Shown piece by piece: positions 8,641 to 15,901 of a DNA stretch of 36,343 nt. A program made the translations under genes and the position numbers. The first letter of the stretch is position 1; every line of letters begins with the position of its first letter. The notes beneath the pieces are model-generated. The model saw only the letters and a program-made list of their open reading frames with translations, had not been told where the DNA came from and ran no database searches. Source of the stretch: an uncultured Clostridia bacterium (lineage in GTDB: Bacteria; Bacillota; Clostridia; Christensenellales; Borkfalkiaceae); assembly GCA_958419945.1 (NCBI GenBank), contig CATZIC010000015.1:1-36343 (forward strand), written 5' to 3'.

Positions 8641-8848
8641 GCCAAACTAAACGAATCCTTACTGTGCAAGGACTCTTCATATTTCGCAGGCATTTTATGC
8701 CTACTTTTTCGTTCGTTGTTGTTGAATTTGATAAAAATGCAAATTCCATGCGGCGAGCGAAAGTTAGTACTTGCATCGAATCCGTTTAGTTTGGCGACTA
8801 TCGGAGTTTGCGTTTTTTGTGCGTCTGCTTCGGTAGGCGCACTTTTTT
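8641..8848 (+). ncRNA. Structured RNA / candidate riboswitch-like leader of unknown class
   Basis: Seen in sequence: a 13-bp perfect closing stem P1 (8641-8653 with 8783-8795) enclosing three helices. P2 is 8656-8660/8668-8672. P3 is 8688-8693/8697-8702. P4 is 8706-8715/8754-8763, 10 bp with two G-U pairs, capped by an inner hairpin 8724-8729/8741-8746. The inner loop (ATGC, about 8737-8740) can pair with GCAT at about 8773-8776, a possible pseudoknot. Directly after P1, CTATCGGAG (8798-8806) can pair with CTTCGGTAG (8828-8836), 9 bp with two G-U, which would break the terminator hairpin at 8819-8842. Promoter, compact fold, terminator and alternative helix together suggest a transcription-attenuating leader for the LRR gene at 8875. 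A free-standing RNA of about 208 nt (for example the raiA-motif or 6S size class) remains possible. I recognise no family signature. Confidence 0.65.
8819..8848 (+). terminator. UUCG-loop intrinsic terminator of the leader RNA
   Basis: A 10-bp stem, 8819-8828 with 8833-8842, including two G-U pairs and closed by a C(UUCG)G tetraloop, followed by six T. It lies 27 nt before the start codon of the LRR gene, a typical position for an attenuator. Confidence 0.9.
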
Positions 8849-8874
8849 ATTTTTAAAAAGAGAGGTACAAAAGT

Positions 8875-9453
8875 ATGGCGTCAGATGATTTTATTATCTT
8901 GGATGGGGTGTTAAAAGATTACTGCGGTGAATCGACGAAAGTCGTTATTCCGGAGGGTGTTATTCAAATCGATCCCGGTGCTTTTACTGGCATGGAAGCG
9001 ATTACCGAGGTTATTTTACCTAAAGGCTTGAAATGCATACAGGAAGAGACTTTTGCGTTCTGTAAAAATTTGAAAAGCGTCGTAATTCCCGATAGCGTAA
9101 CGAGGATTGAAGGTTATGCGTTTGCCTGCTGCAAAAGTTTGGCCGGCATAACTATTCCCGAAAGTTTGACGGAGATGGGTCATTATGCGTTTTCTAACTG
9201 CACGAGTTTAAAAAGTATCTTGATCCCAAAGGCAGTAACGTCGATTGGGGAATGTGCTTTTCTAAGTTGCACGGGATTAAGCGATATAATGATTCACGAC
9301 AGTGTAAAAAGTATAGGCAGTTCTGTGTTCAAAAAGTGCGACAACTTAAAGACTATATATTGCAAAGTCAAAAAGCCGTTATTCAGGCTTCCGAAAGGTT
9401 TTGATAAAGAATGGCTATATGGATGCAAGGCAAAAGTAAAATGGATAAAATAA
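8875..9453 (+). CDS. BspA-type leucine-rich-repeat (LRR_5) protein
   Basis: 192 residues made of about six 23-residue repeats of the form IGxYAFxxCxSLxxIxIPxSVT, from about residue 20 (VVIPEGVIQIDPGAF) to about 170. This is the BspA/Treponema pallidum LRR family, usually protein- or host-binding surface proteins. Here there is no signal peptide, membrane helix or anchor: the N-terminus is MASDDFIILDGVLKDYCG. It is therefore probably cytoplasmic or released by another route. The start has AGAGAGG upstream. Expression is probably controlled by the structured leader and terminator just before it. A terminator follows at 9484. Function is unknown; binding is inferred from the fold. Confidence 0.85.
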   Translation: MASDDFIILDGVLKDYCGESTKVVIPEGVIQIDPGAFTGMEAITEVILPKGLKCIQEETFAFCKNLKSVVIPDSVTRIEGYAFACCKSLAGITIPESLTEMGHYAFSNCTSLKSILIPKAVTSIGECAFLSCTGLSDIMIHDSVKSIGSSVFKKCDNLKTIYCKVKKPLFRLPKGFDKEWLYGCKAKVKWIK

Positions 9454-9483
9454 TTTTTGCTTGCCGAAATTTGAACAGCAAAA

Positions 9484-9514
9484 AACCCACTGCTTTTTAG
9501 CGGTGGGTTAATTT
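9484..9514. terminator. Bidirectional terminator between LRR gene and yjzC-like gene
   Basis: A 10-bp stem, 9484-9493 (AACCCACTGC) with 9500-9509, with A-rich 5' and T-rich 3' flanks. It serves the LRR gene on the plus strand and the converging small gene on the minus strand. Confidence 0.8.
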
Positions 9515-9530
9515 TGTATTACGATATGGC

Positions 9531-9701
9531 TTATTCGTTATCGTTAGTCATATCCATAACGTAATAACTGCCTTCGTGCTGTGTGGCAGGGAATCTCGTA
9601 CCTTTTTCAAGGAAAAGCTTTCCGCCATCGTTGCCGTGTATGTCGTAAGCCTTATAGTTGCAAGACATAGGCACGTATTCACCGGGTCTGTATTTTTCCA
9701 T
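9531..9701 (-). CDS. Small YjzC-like protein
   Basis: 56 residues. The start at 9701 is chosen because a strong AGGAGGT lies 7 nt upstream; the longer frame to 9752 has no such signal. The sequence has the pattern YRPGEYVP near the N-terminus and LFLEKGTRFPAT toward the C-terminus. This resembles the YjzC family of Bacillus (about 59 residues; KPGExAP at the start, VTLxxGxxFPxT near the end). Function of that family is unknown. No membrane segment. The gene stands alone, converging on the LRR gene. Confidence 0.65.
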   Translation of the reverse strand: MEKYRPGEYVPMSCNYKAYDIHGNDGGKLFLEKGTRFPATQHEGSYYVMDMTNDNE

Positions 9702-9910
9702 ACTGCTACCTCCTGATAACAGTTTGCGCAGGAAATAAAAATATATTCCCACAGAAAATTTTTTATTAAAAGTCCCTCTATAGGTAGATTATTGGCGCTT
9801 TTGGGGGTAAATTGCCGAAATTTGCAAAGTTAAAATAAAGAGCTTTAATAATTGATTCTTTATATAAAAAGTGATATAATTATAATATAGTTTTAAAAAG
9901 GAAAAAAGTT
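9702..9910. other. Intergenic region between divergent small genes
   Basis: 209 bp without a gene. It contains the ribosome-binding site of the yjzC-like gene, a minus-strand copy of the recurring junction motif (9768-9796) and the promoter at 9852-9880. Confidence 0.6.
9852..9880 (+). promoter_or_regulatory. Promoter of DUF3592-like gene
   Basis: TTGATT at 9852-9857, a 17-bp spacer and TATAAT at 9875-9880, some 30 bp before the start codon at 9911. Confidence 0.75.
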
Positions 9911-10345
9911 ATGAAACGGAGCGGTAATATATATTTCGGTTGCTTAATTGTGCTACTTTCGGCATCGTTCGCGGTTTTGTCAGTAGTAAGTTATAAAAAG
10001 TCCGTCGCTACTCTGTTTTACGTATTTTTGGCAATATCGGCAATTTTGCTTATAGTGGGCGTAGTTGATATCGTGCGTTGGCTTTTAGACGCAAGAGTAA
10101 GAAAACACGGCGAAAAATCAACTGCGCATATTACCAAAGTGCCGACAGTTTCAGAGGGTAAAGGTCTTTGGCAGGTAGGTAAAACCCTACAAATAGAATT
10201 CGAATACAAAAATGCGGCCGGCAAACTTTTAAAAGGCAACGACGTTGTAATCTCCGATTATGTAAAAGGTATGAAAGTGGGCGAAGAACTTCCCATATTG
10301 ATATACAAAAACCGTGCGGTTATAGACTATAAATCCTTGCAATAA
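9911..10345 (+). CDS. DUF3592-like two-helix membrane protein
   Basis: 144 residues. Two hydrophobic helices (about 8-27 and 35-60) are followed by a soluble beta-rich part with LQIEFEYKNAAGKLLKG and VGEELPILIYKNRAVID. This fits DUF3592-type proteins, whose small beta domain usually lies outside the membrane. Function is unknown. AAAAAGGAAAAAAG precedes the ATG. It has its own promoter and may be read through into the decarboxylase gene, since no terminator is visible in between. Confidence 0.75.
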   Translation: MKRSGNIYFGCLIVLLSASFAVLSVVSYKKSVATLFYVFLAISAILLIVGVVDIVRWLLDARVRKHGEKSTAHITKVPTVSEGKGLWQVGKTLQIEFEYKNAAGKLLKGNDVVISDYVKGMKVGEELPILIYKNRAVIDYKSLQ

Positions 10346-10471
10346 TTAGTTTCTTGTGCTATCATTTGTAAGGCTTAAATCTTTGATTCGCTTTTTTTGA
10401 AGAGAAAAATTTTAGCTCGAATTTATAAAAAGTGGGGCTATAGTACCGTTATCGGGGTATTAAAGGATATT

Positions 10472-11869
10472 ATGAACGGATTTTACAATATGACGGATGA
10501 TGAAATGCAAGCTCTGTACGACAGGGCTAAAAAGGTGCTTTTTTCCGAGGACGACACCCTTAATTGCGACGACGAAGAAGCTATAACCGAATACGTTGAA
10601 AACCTTGAACGATCGGTTTCCTACTACGAAAGGCTTATTTTACGTTTCGGGCAACTGCTTGATTATAATAAATTAAAAACTCTCGGCGTGAACAGCGAAA
10701 GGCTGCGGGAAATACGCAAAGAGGATACCGAATACCTTGAAAAGGTTGACGGATATTACAAAAACAACCTTGAAAAGCGCAATTATATGTTCGGCTACCC
10801 TTCGAATATGGAAAAGGATTCCTATCTATTAAGGTATCTCCGCTTTTTGGAAAGCAAGTTATATCTTATGAATAACTGCGGCGACCCTTACGAGCGCGGT
10901 AATTACGGCATGGACAGTAAGGAAACCGAACGGGAAATCATAAAAATGTTTGCTCAAAGTTTCGGACTGAATGAAGGCGAGTATTGGGGATACGTTACGA
11001 GCGGCGGCACGGAAAGTAACTTTTGGGCAATCCGTGAAGGCTTTAACAAATTTCCAAGTGGCAGGCTGTATTTTTCAGATAAAACACACTATAGTGTGGA
11101 AAAGTTCGTTTTTAATAACAGGGTGGGTGAAGTATATCCTTACACGGTTGTAAAGTCTAATGAAAACGGTTCCATAAGCGTTGAAGATTTAATCGAAAAA
11201 ATTCAAGAGGACCACAAAAAGTGGGGCTATAAGCCCGTTATCCTCGTTTTAACCTGGGGAACGACCAAGGAAGGCGCAATAGATTCCGTCAAAGAAATAA
11301 CCGATTATCTTAACAAAAACAATATAGAATTTTACTGTCATCTCGATGCAGCGCTTTTGGGCGGCATAGCAAGCAATCAACTTTCCGCGCCTGCGATAGG
11401 TAACTTAAAGGACTTATCGGTGGACTCGGTTTCCGTAAGTTTACATAAATACCTCGGCGCGTCGCGTGCAAACGGCGTTCTTATTTCCCTTTCGAGAGAT
11501 AAAAGAAAAACCGTCGATTACATCGGGCAGGAAGATTCCACCCTTTTAGGCTCTCGTGATTTTCCGCCTTTTTCCACACTGCAACGTGTAAAGGAATTTT
11601 TGACCTTAAAAGAAAGCGATCACTTCGTTAAAAATATAGATTATTTCCGCGCAAAGTTAAAGGAAAACGGAATATCTTATTCGGTTTTCGACGAGAAAAA
11701 GTGTAATATTTTCGTTATCGATAAACCGTCCGACGAAATCTGTAAAAAATATCAACTTACGACCTACGTAAGCGGCGGGAAGAATAAGGCGCACGTAATA
11801 ATTTTCCCGTTCCATGAAAAGCGTTATATGGACGAACTTATAAGCGATTTAAAGCGCCAAACGCCGTAA
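10472..11869 (+). CDS. PLP-dependent group II decarboxylase (histidine decarboxylase-like)
   Basis: Aspartate aminotransferase-fold enzyme of the group II decarboxylase family, closest in pattern to PLP-type histidine decarboxylases. It shows YVTSGGTESNFWAIREG (phosphate/cofactor site), FSDKTHYSVEK, CHLDAALLGG (Asp near the pyridine nitrogen) and SVSLHKYLGAS with the Schiff-base lysine, Lys326 counting from this start. An N-terminal helical part of about 80-100 residues precedes the core. The ATG at 10472 has AAAGGA just upstream. A longer frame opens with TTG at 10397 without a visible ribosome-binding site, so the start is uncertain by 25 codons. It is followed after 46 nt by an EIIC-like membrane protein. 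Substrate is not certain: histidine is the best guess, other amino acids are possible. Confidence 0.85.
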   Translation: MNGFYNMTDDEMQALYDRAKKVLFSEDDTLNCDDEEAITEYVENLERSVSYYERLILRFGQLLDYNKLKTLGVNSERLREIRKEDTEYLEKVDGYYKNNLEKRNYMFGYPSNMEKDSYLLRYLRFLESKLYLMNNCGDPYERGNYGMDSKETEREIIKMFAQSFGLNEGEYWGYVTSGGTESNFWAIREGFNKFPSGRLYFSDKTHYSVEKFVFNNRVGEVYPYTVVKSNENGSISVEDLIEKIQEDHKKWGYKPVILVLTWGTTKEGAIDSVKEITDYLNKNNIEFYCHLDAALLGGIASNQLSAPAIGNLKDLSVDSVSVSLHKYLGASRANGVLISLSRDKRKTVDYIGQEDSTLLGSRDFPPFSTLQRVKEFLTLKESDHFVKNIDYFRAKLKENGISYSVFDEKKCNIFVIDKPSDEICKKYQLTTYVSGGKNKAHVIIFPFHEKRYMDELISDLKRQTP

Positions 11870-11915
11870 CCGCTTAACCGTAATTTTCCTAAGATCAAAT
11901 TTTCGAGGACTATAT

Positions 11916-13019
11916 ATGAAAGAAAAAGTAAAAAACTATTTCAAGGAATTGCCGAAAAGATACTTTATAACGGCATTTTCGGGTATGGCGCAAGGGCTTT
12001 TCGTAACCCTGATTGCCGGCACTATCTTAGCGCAGATTGCGGGATGGATAGGCGATAATTACGTGGGTAAAACTCTGCTTTTTATCGCAAATATCGCAAA
12101 ATCCATGATGGGTGCTGGTATCGGTATAGGCATTGCGTATTCATTAAATAAAAACAAACTTTTGGTGTTTTCCGCAGCGGTTGCGGGTTTTGTAGGTGCG
12201 TTTGCAGACAAATTGATTGCAGGAAGCGCTCCCTTTACAGCCCTTAACTTCGGCGCACCGGGCAACCCTATAGGCGCGTACGTTGTTACAATGCTTGTTG
12301 TGGAAATTATCGGACTGTATGCAGGAAAAACCAAACTTGACATTCTTATCGTTCCGCTTGGAACAATGCTTCTCTCGTTTTTGGGAATCTACGTTTCTTT
12401 CCCGTTTATATGGCTTATTAACAAACTCGGCGTATTTATTGCAATCGCAACCGACTTTGCCCCATTCGTGATGGGTATCGTAATTGCCGTAATTATGGGA
12501 ATTTTACTTACCATGCCGACCTCTTCCGCCGCAATATGGGTTGCAGTTTCTTCACCCGTTTTGGCTTCGGGAAGCGCTGCGCAGATAGAAGCGATACTTT
12601 TAGCGGGCGGCGCCGCAACTGTAGGCTGTGCCTGCCACATGATAGGCTTTGCGGTCGCGTCATTCAGGGAAAACAAAGTGTCGGGGCTTATCTCTCAAGG
12701 CATCGGAACAAGTATGTTGCAAATCCCCAACATTATGAAAAAGCCTGTTATAATGATTCCTATGATTATTTCAAGCGCAATTTTAGGTCCTGTAAGCACC
12801 TGCTTATTTAAATTAAAATGCGGTGCTTCCGGTGGCGGAATGGGTACGAGCGGACTTGTAGGTGTGTTTGATCTTTTCAATTACTCAAACGGCGCTTGGT
12901 ACGTTGTAGGCGTGATTTTGTTAATGATAATTCTTCCTGCAATTTTAAACCTTGGCATAAGCGAATTTATGCGCAAAAAGAATTGGATAAAGGAAGGGGA
13001 TATGAAGCTTCCCGACTGA
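11916..13019 (+). CDS. PTS_EIIC_2-type membrane transport protein
   Basis: 367 residues, very hydrophobic, about nine to ten membrane helices. Many small-residue motifs occur (MMGAGIGIGIAYSL, LNFGAPGNPIGAYV, LTMPTSSAAIW, CGASGGGMGTSG), as in the EIIC-like family PF13303. There are no EIIA or EIIB phosphoryl-transfer domains and no PTS partners nearby, so transport by classical phosphorylation is doubtful. The gene lies 46 nt after the decarboxylase and shares its final terminator, which suggests a common role such as substrate uptake or product export (inference). AAATTTTCGAGGAC lies before the ATG. Confidence 0.8.
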   Translation: MKEKVKNYFKELPKRYFITAFSGMAQGLFVTLIAGTILAQIAGWIGDNYVGKTLLFIANIAKSMMGAGIGIGIAYSLNKNKLLVFSAAVAGFVGAFADKLIAGSAPFTALNFGAPGNPIGAYVVTMLVVEIIGLYAGKTKLDILIVPLGTMLLSFLGIYVSFPFIWLINKLGVFIAIATDFAPFVMGIVIAVIMGILLTMPTSSAAIWVAVSSPVLASGSAAQIEAILLAGGAATVGCACHMIGFAVASFRENKVSGLISQGIGTSMLQIPNIMKKPVIMIPMIISSAILGPVSTCLFKLKCGASGGGMGTSGLVGVFDLFNYSNGAWYVVGVILLMIILPAILNLGISEFMRKKNWIKEGDMKLPD

Positions 13020-13032
13020 TTTTTAAACATAT

Positions 13033-13078
13033 AAAAAGTGCCGAAAACGGGCTTATAGCCCCGTTTTCGGCACTTTTT
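13033..13078. terminator. Strong bidirectional terminator
   Basis: A 19-bp perfect stem, 13033-13051 with 13060-13078, around an 8-nt loop, with A5 and T6 flanks. It separates the convergent EIIC-like gene (plus) and phosphoesterase gene (minus). Its loop region carries the GGGCTTATAGCC core of the recurring junction motif. Confidence 0.95.
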
Positions 13079-13097
13079 TGCTTGTCGTTATATATTC

Positions 13098-13574
13098 TTA
13101 TTTATTAAAGAAACCGTCGTTTATTGTGGCAACCGCTTTATCGCCCGATATTACAAGATAGCAAAAACTTTTCATGGAGTACCTATATAAGGTACCGGGA
13201 TTTATAAACAGAATTCCTTCGTTCTCGTCGATACGTGCGTCGTGGGTGTGCCCGTACACTACGACGTCGCAACCAACTTCCTTTGCGTGTAAAAATAGCG
13301 GCATAAGTCCGCTTTTTACCCTATAACGATCGCCGTGGCATAACATAATACGCTTTTTCTCCACCTCGAAAATAAGTTCTCTGTCGACGCTTGAAAAATC
13401 GCAATTACCGGAAACCATTTTAATCTTTTTGTAAATTTCAAGCGGAAACACACTAAAGTCGTTAACGCCGTCGCCTGCAAAAAGTATAAGGTCGGCTTCC
13501 TCTAAAAGGGAAGTAAGTTTTTTAAGATCGTTAAGATTTCCATGTGTGTCGGAAAGTATGATGATTTTTTTCAT
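13098..13574 (-). CDS. MJ0936/YfcE-type metallophosphoesterase
   Basis: 158 residues, a normal length for the small phosphodiesterase family. Metal-binding motifs are complete: DTH at 9-11, GD at 34-35, GNCD, CHGD and GHTHDA. Expected to hydrolyse phosphodiesters with a di-metal centre in the cytoplasm; the natural substrate of the family is mostly unknown. It starts 22 nt after the stop of the RdgB-type gene, and the same pairing is common in Firmicutes. The short junction holds a copy of the recurring GATAACAGGCTTATAG motif, and no good Shine-Dalgarno is evident there. Confidence 0.9.
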   Translation of the reverse strand: MKKIIILSDTHGNLNDLKKLTSLLEEADLILFAGDGVNDFSVFPLEIYKKIKMVSGNCDFSSVDRELIFEVEKKRIMLCHGDRYRVKSGLMPLFLHAKEVGCDVVVYGHTHDARIDENEGILFINPGTLYRYSMKSFCYLVISGDKAVATINDGFFNK

Positions 13575-13596
13575 AAGTCAGTCTATAAGCCTGTTA

Positions 13597-14175
13597 TCAA
13601 AGATTTTCGGGCAAAATTTTAAGTAAATTCATTACGGCTTTACTACGGTGCGAAACGCTGTTCTTTTCATTTTCGTCCGCCAAGCCGAAACCTTTATTAA
13701 GTTCGAAACTATAAAATACGGGGTCGTAACCAAAACCGTTATTTCCTAAAGGCTCAGGCAAAATCTCTCCGTAAGTTTCGCCGGTGGCGGTATAAACCTT
13801 ATCGGCGGTAACAAGCGTTATAGCAGTTTTAAAGTGGGCTTTTCTGTTCGTAACACCTTCAAGGTTTTTAAGTAGCAGGGTATAATTTTTAACGTCGTCC
13901 CCATGCTCGCCGCTATATCGCGCGCTGTAAACGCCGGGGGCGCCGTTTAAAGCGTCAACCATAAGTCCGCTGTCGTCCGCCAAAACCGGCATTTTGCAAA
14001 AATCGTACACGGCTTTGGCTTTTATAAGGGAATTTTCTTCAAAAGTCTTTCCCGTTTCCTCGATATCTTCAAAAAATTCGACGTCTTGTAGGGACAAAAG
14101 TTTGAACCTATCGCCCAAAAGCTCCTTATATTCGTTTAGTTTTCCTTTGTTTTGAGTAGCGATTACTATTTTCAT
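13597..14175 (-). CDS. rdgB: XTP/dITP diphosphatase (RdgB/HAM1)
   Basis: 192 residues, the usual size. Conserved patterns: ATQNKGKLNEYKELL at the N-terminus, ETGKTFEENSLIKAKA, LADDSGLMVDALNGAPGVYSARYSG, GFGYDPVF and a C-terminal SHRSKA. The enzyme removes non-canonical purine triphosphates (ITP, XTP, dITP) from the nucleotide pool by cleaving off pyrophosphate. Upstream on the minus strand is GAGGACTTTT before the ATG. It is the first gene of a two-gene minus-strand unit with the phosphoesterase. Confidence 0.95.
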   Translation of the reverse strand: MKIVIATQNKGKLNEYKELLGDRFKLLSLQDVEFFEDIEETGKTFEENSLIKAKAVYDFCKMPVLADDSGLMVDALNGAPGVYSARYSGEHGDDVKNYTLLLKNLEGVTNRKAHFKTAITLVTADKVYTATGETYGEILPEPLGNNGFGYDPVFYSFELNKGFGLADENEKNSVSHRSKAVMNLLKILPENL

Positions 14176-14209
14176 AAAAGTCCTCTTAAAAAAATCCTTT
14201 GACGTAATG

Positions 14210-14252
14210 AAAAAACGGGGGCCATATGTAAAGCACTATGGAGCCCCGTTTA
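14210..14252 (-). terminator. Terminator of the dehydrogenase gene
   Basis: The outer stem is AAACGGGG (14213-14220) with CCCCGTTT (14244-14251), plus an inner CCAT/ATGG pairing. On the minus strand the 3' side ends in GTTTTTTC. It lies just past the stop of the minus-strand dehydrogenase. Confidence 0.8.
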
Positions 14253-14274
14253 ACGTTATTTTTTAAAAATATGC

Positions 14275-15297
14275 CTAAATTATGTCCACAATAAGCATAC
14301 CCGATTCCGCATCGTAATTTATATCCGAAGCCATTTCCTTTATCTTATCCATCGCTTGCGACTGCTTGACGGTGGGGATTGTAAAAAGTGTGGGGTTCAC
14401 CGCACCGTTGGATAAAAGATTTATAGCGGAATCGATATTTCCGTAACCGTTGGTTACGCAGATAAAGTTAAGTTGTTTAATTAACGCAACGTTAAAATTG
14501 ACTTTCAGTGACGGCGTTCCGAAACCTGCAAAGCATACGGTAGCGTGTTCACCGGCAAGTTTAAGCGCAATATCCGTGTTAAGGTTGGAACCTGTCATAT
14601 AGACGACCTTTTTAGAAAGCCTTGCGCCGGTAAGTTCGGAAACGTTTTTTTCAAGTTTATTGTCAGCAAACAGCGTGTAGTAAACGCCCGCACGCGCGGC
14701 AAGTTCTATATTCTTTTCGTTGTTGTCAACTAAGATAGGAATGCCTTGATAATACATAACGACTTGTGCTAAGAAAATTCCGAGTATATCGCCGCCGACG
14801 ATTATAACGTATTCGCCTTTAGAGAGTTGAAGTTTATCTATAACCTTGTCGCAAACGGCAACGTGGTCGATAAAAAGTGCGCTGTAATCGTTCACGCTTG
14901 GCGGAAGAAGGGAAATATCTTCGTTAGATAGCACTGCAAAATCCCTTAAAAAGCCGTCGGCATTTTTGCCTGCAACGTTAAAGGAAGAACAGCTTTCTTT
15001 ATTGCCCTGAAAACATTCAAAACATTTGCCGCAAGCAGTTTCGGGGTGCGGGAATACTCTTACCCCTCTTTCAAAACCGCTTGTTGAATCTTCGGACACG
15101 GCTGAAATTTTGCCGATGCCGATTCTCGCGGGGATAATGGGGTAAACCGCTCTTTCATCGCCGAGATAGGTGTTGAAATCTTCTCTTAAAAGCATGGCTT
15201 TTGTAATAATGACCTTCGAACTTTCCACTGCGTTGAAATTTTCCGTTTTACTTATCGCACTGAGTTTTTTAGGTTCGGTAATCTGAATTCCGTCCAT
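14275..15297 (-). CDS. Medium-chain dehydrogenase, catalytic zinc site apparently lost
   Basis: 340 residues of the zinc-type alcohol/polyol dehydrogenase family. The structural zinc loop is complete: Cys89, Cys92, Cys95 and Cys103 in CGKCFECFQGNKESC. A Rossmann domain follows (VIIVGGDILGIFLAQ, then LVDNNEKNIELA). The usual catalytic ligands are missing: the CGTD-type cysteine position reads REDF (residues 38-41), and the PxxxGHE motif reads PARIGIGKI. It may therefore be a metal-independent or inactive relative, or it acts on another substrate. The start is well supported by GGAGG 7 nt upstream. It is a single-gene unit with its own terminator, and nothing in the context fixes the substrate. 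Confidence 0.85.
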   Translation of the reverse strand: MDGIQITEPKKLSAISKTENFNAVESSKVIITKAMLLREDFNTYLGDERAVYPIIPARIGIGKISAVSEDSTSGFERGVRVFPHPETACGKCFECFQGNKESCSSFNVAGKNADGFLRDFAVLSNEDISLLPPSVNDYSALFIDHVAVCDKVIDKLQLSKGEYVIIVGGDILGIFLAQVVMYYQGIPILVDNNEKNIELAARAGVYYTLFADNKLEKNVSELTGARLSKKVVYMTGSNLNTDIALKLAGEHATVCFAGFGTPSLKVNFNVALIKQLNFICVTNGYGNIDSAINLLSNGAVNPTLFTIPTVKQSQAMDKIKEMASDINYDAESGMLIVDII

Positions 15298-15483
15298 ATT
15301 GCCTCCAATCTTTATATATTTTACATTAAAATTATGGGTTTAGCAAGTCTTTTGCGTGAAAATACTTTAAAAAGTTGCCGATAGCCGCTTATTATAAGGG
15401 TTTTATGCGATATTTCGGAAAAACTTATTTAAGCCTAAAGCTCTTTCCAAAATAAAAAAGGTTGGTTTTAAGCCCCAAAACAG

Positions 15484-15512
15484 TTGACAATAGTTCTTCT
15501 ATATAATATAAT
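15484..15512 (+). promoter_or_regulatory. Promoter of rpmE
   Basis: TTGACA at 15484-15489, a 17-bp spacer and TATAAT at 15507-15512. The short leader contains a small hairpin (CATCG-GAAAT-CGATG) that could serve L31 autoregulation, though this is not shown. The region 15298-15483 holds a possible degenerate copy of the recurring motif on the minus strand (15371-15400) and no gene I can support. Confidence 0.8.
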
Positions 15513-15562
15513 ACTAAACGGCATCGGAAATCGATGTAACTATTTTGCGAGGTGCAAACGCT

Positions 15563-15766
15563 ATGAAGGAAAAAATTCATCCTAACTATAAGATAGTGAA
15601 GGTGCAATGCGCTTGCGGTGAAACTTTTGAAACGGGAAGCACTAAAGACGTTGACGTTATCAAGGTTGATATTTGTTCAAAATGCCATCCCTTCTTCACC
15701 GGTAAGCAGAAGCTCGTCGATACGGGCGGCCGTGTAGACAAATTCAAAAAAAGATACGGTATTTAG
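15563..15766 (+). CDS. rpmE: Ribosomal protein bL31, zinc-binding form
   Basis: 67 residues beginning MKEKIHPNYKIVKVQCACGETF. The CxC pair (QCACG) and the CxxC pair (ICSKCHPF) mark the zinc-containing (C+) L31 of the large ribosomal subunit. TGGRVDKFKKRYGI is the usual C-terminus. The ATG at 15563 is preferred over the upstream TTG at 15545 because GCGAGGTG lies in front of it and the known family start aligns. It is the first gene of the rpmE / prmC / prfA region typical of Firmicutes. Confidence 0.95.
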   Translation: MKEKIHPNYKIVKVQCACGETFETGSTKDVDVIKVDICSKCHPFFTGKQKLVDTGGRVDKFKKRYGI

Positions 15767-15775
15767 TAAACATCG

Positions 15776-15809
15776 GCAGCCCGTTACGATTTGGGCTGCT
15801 TTTGTTTTT
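15776..15809 (+). terminator. Terminator after rpmE
   Basis: GCAGCCC at 15776-15782 pairs with GGGCTGC at 15793-15799, then TTTTGTTTTTG. Confidence 0.85.
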
Positions 15810-15901
15810 GTCGAATGTTATTGCCTTTAAACTAACTTGAATCATTAAACAAAGTCGCAGGTTTCGACCACTTAAGAATTTCGAAGCCACGTAGGTATTA
15901 T

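Noticed and set aside
8641..8795. Retron-type msr-msd RNA (inverted repeats closing a structured RNA)
   Set aside because: No reverse transcriptase gene is nearby, and the terminator/antiterminator arrangement fits a regulatory leader better.
8641..8800. tRNA-like stretches such as TCGAATCC
   Set aside because: No cloverleaf or matching acceptor stem can be built around them.
8617..8856. Small frame of 79 codons across the leader RNA
   Set aside because: It spans the RNA stems and terminator, has no ribosome-binding site and starts before the expected transcription start.
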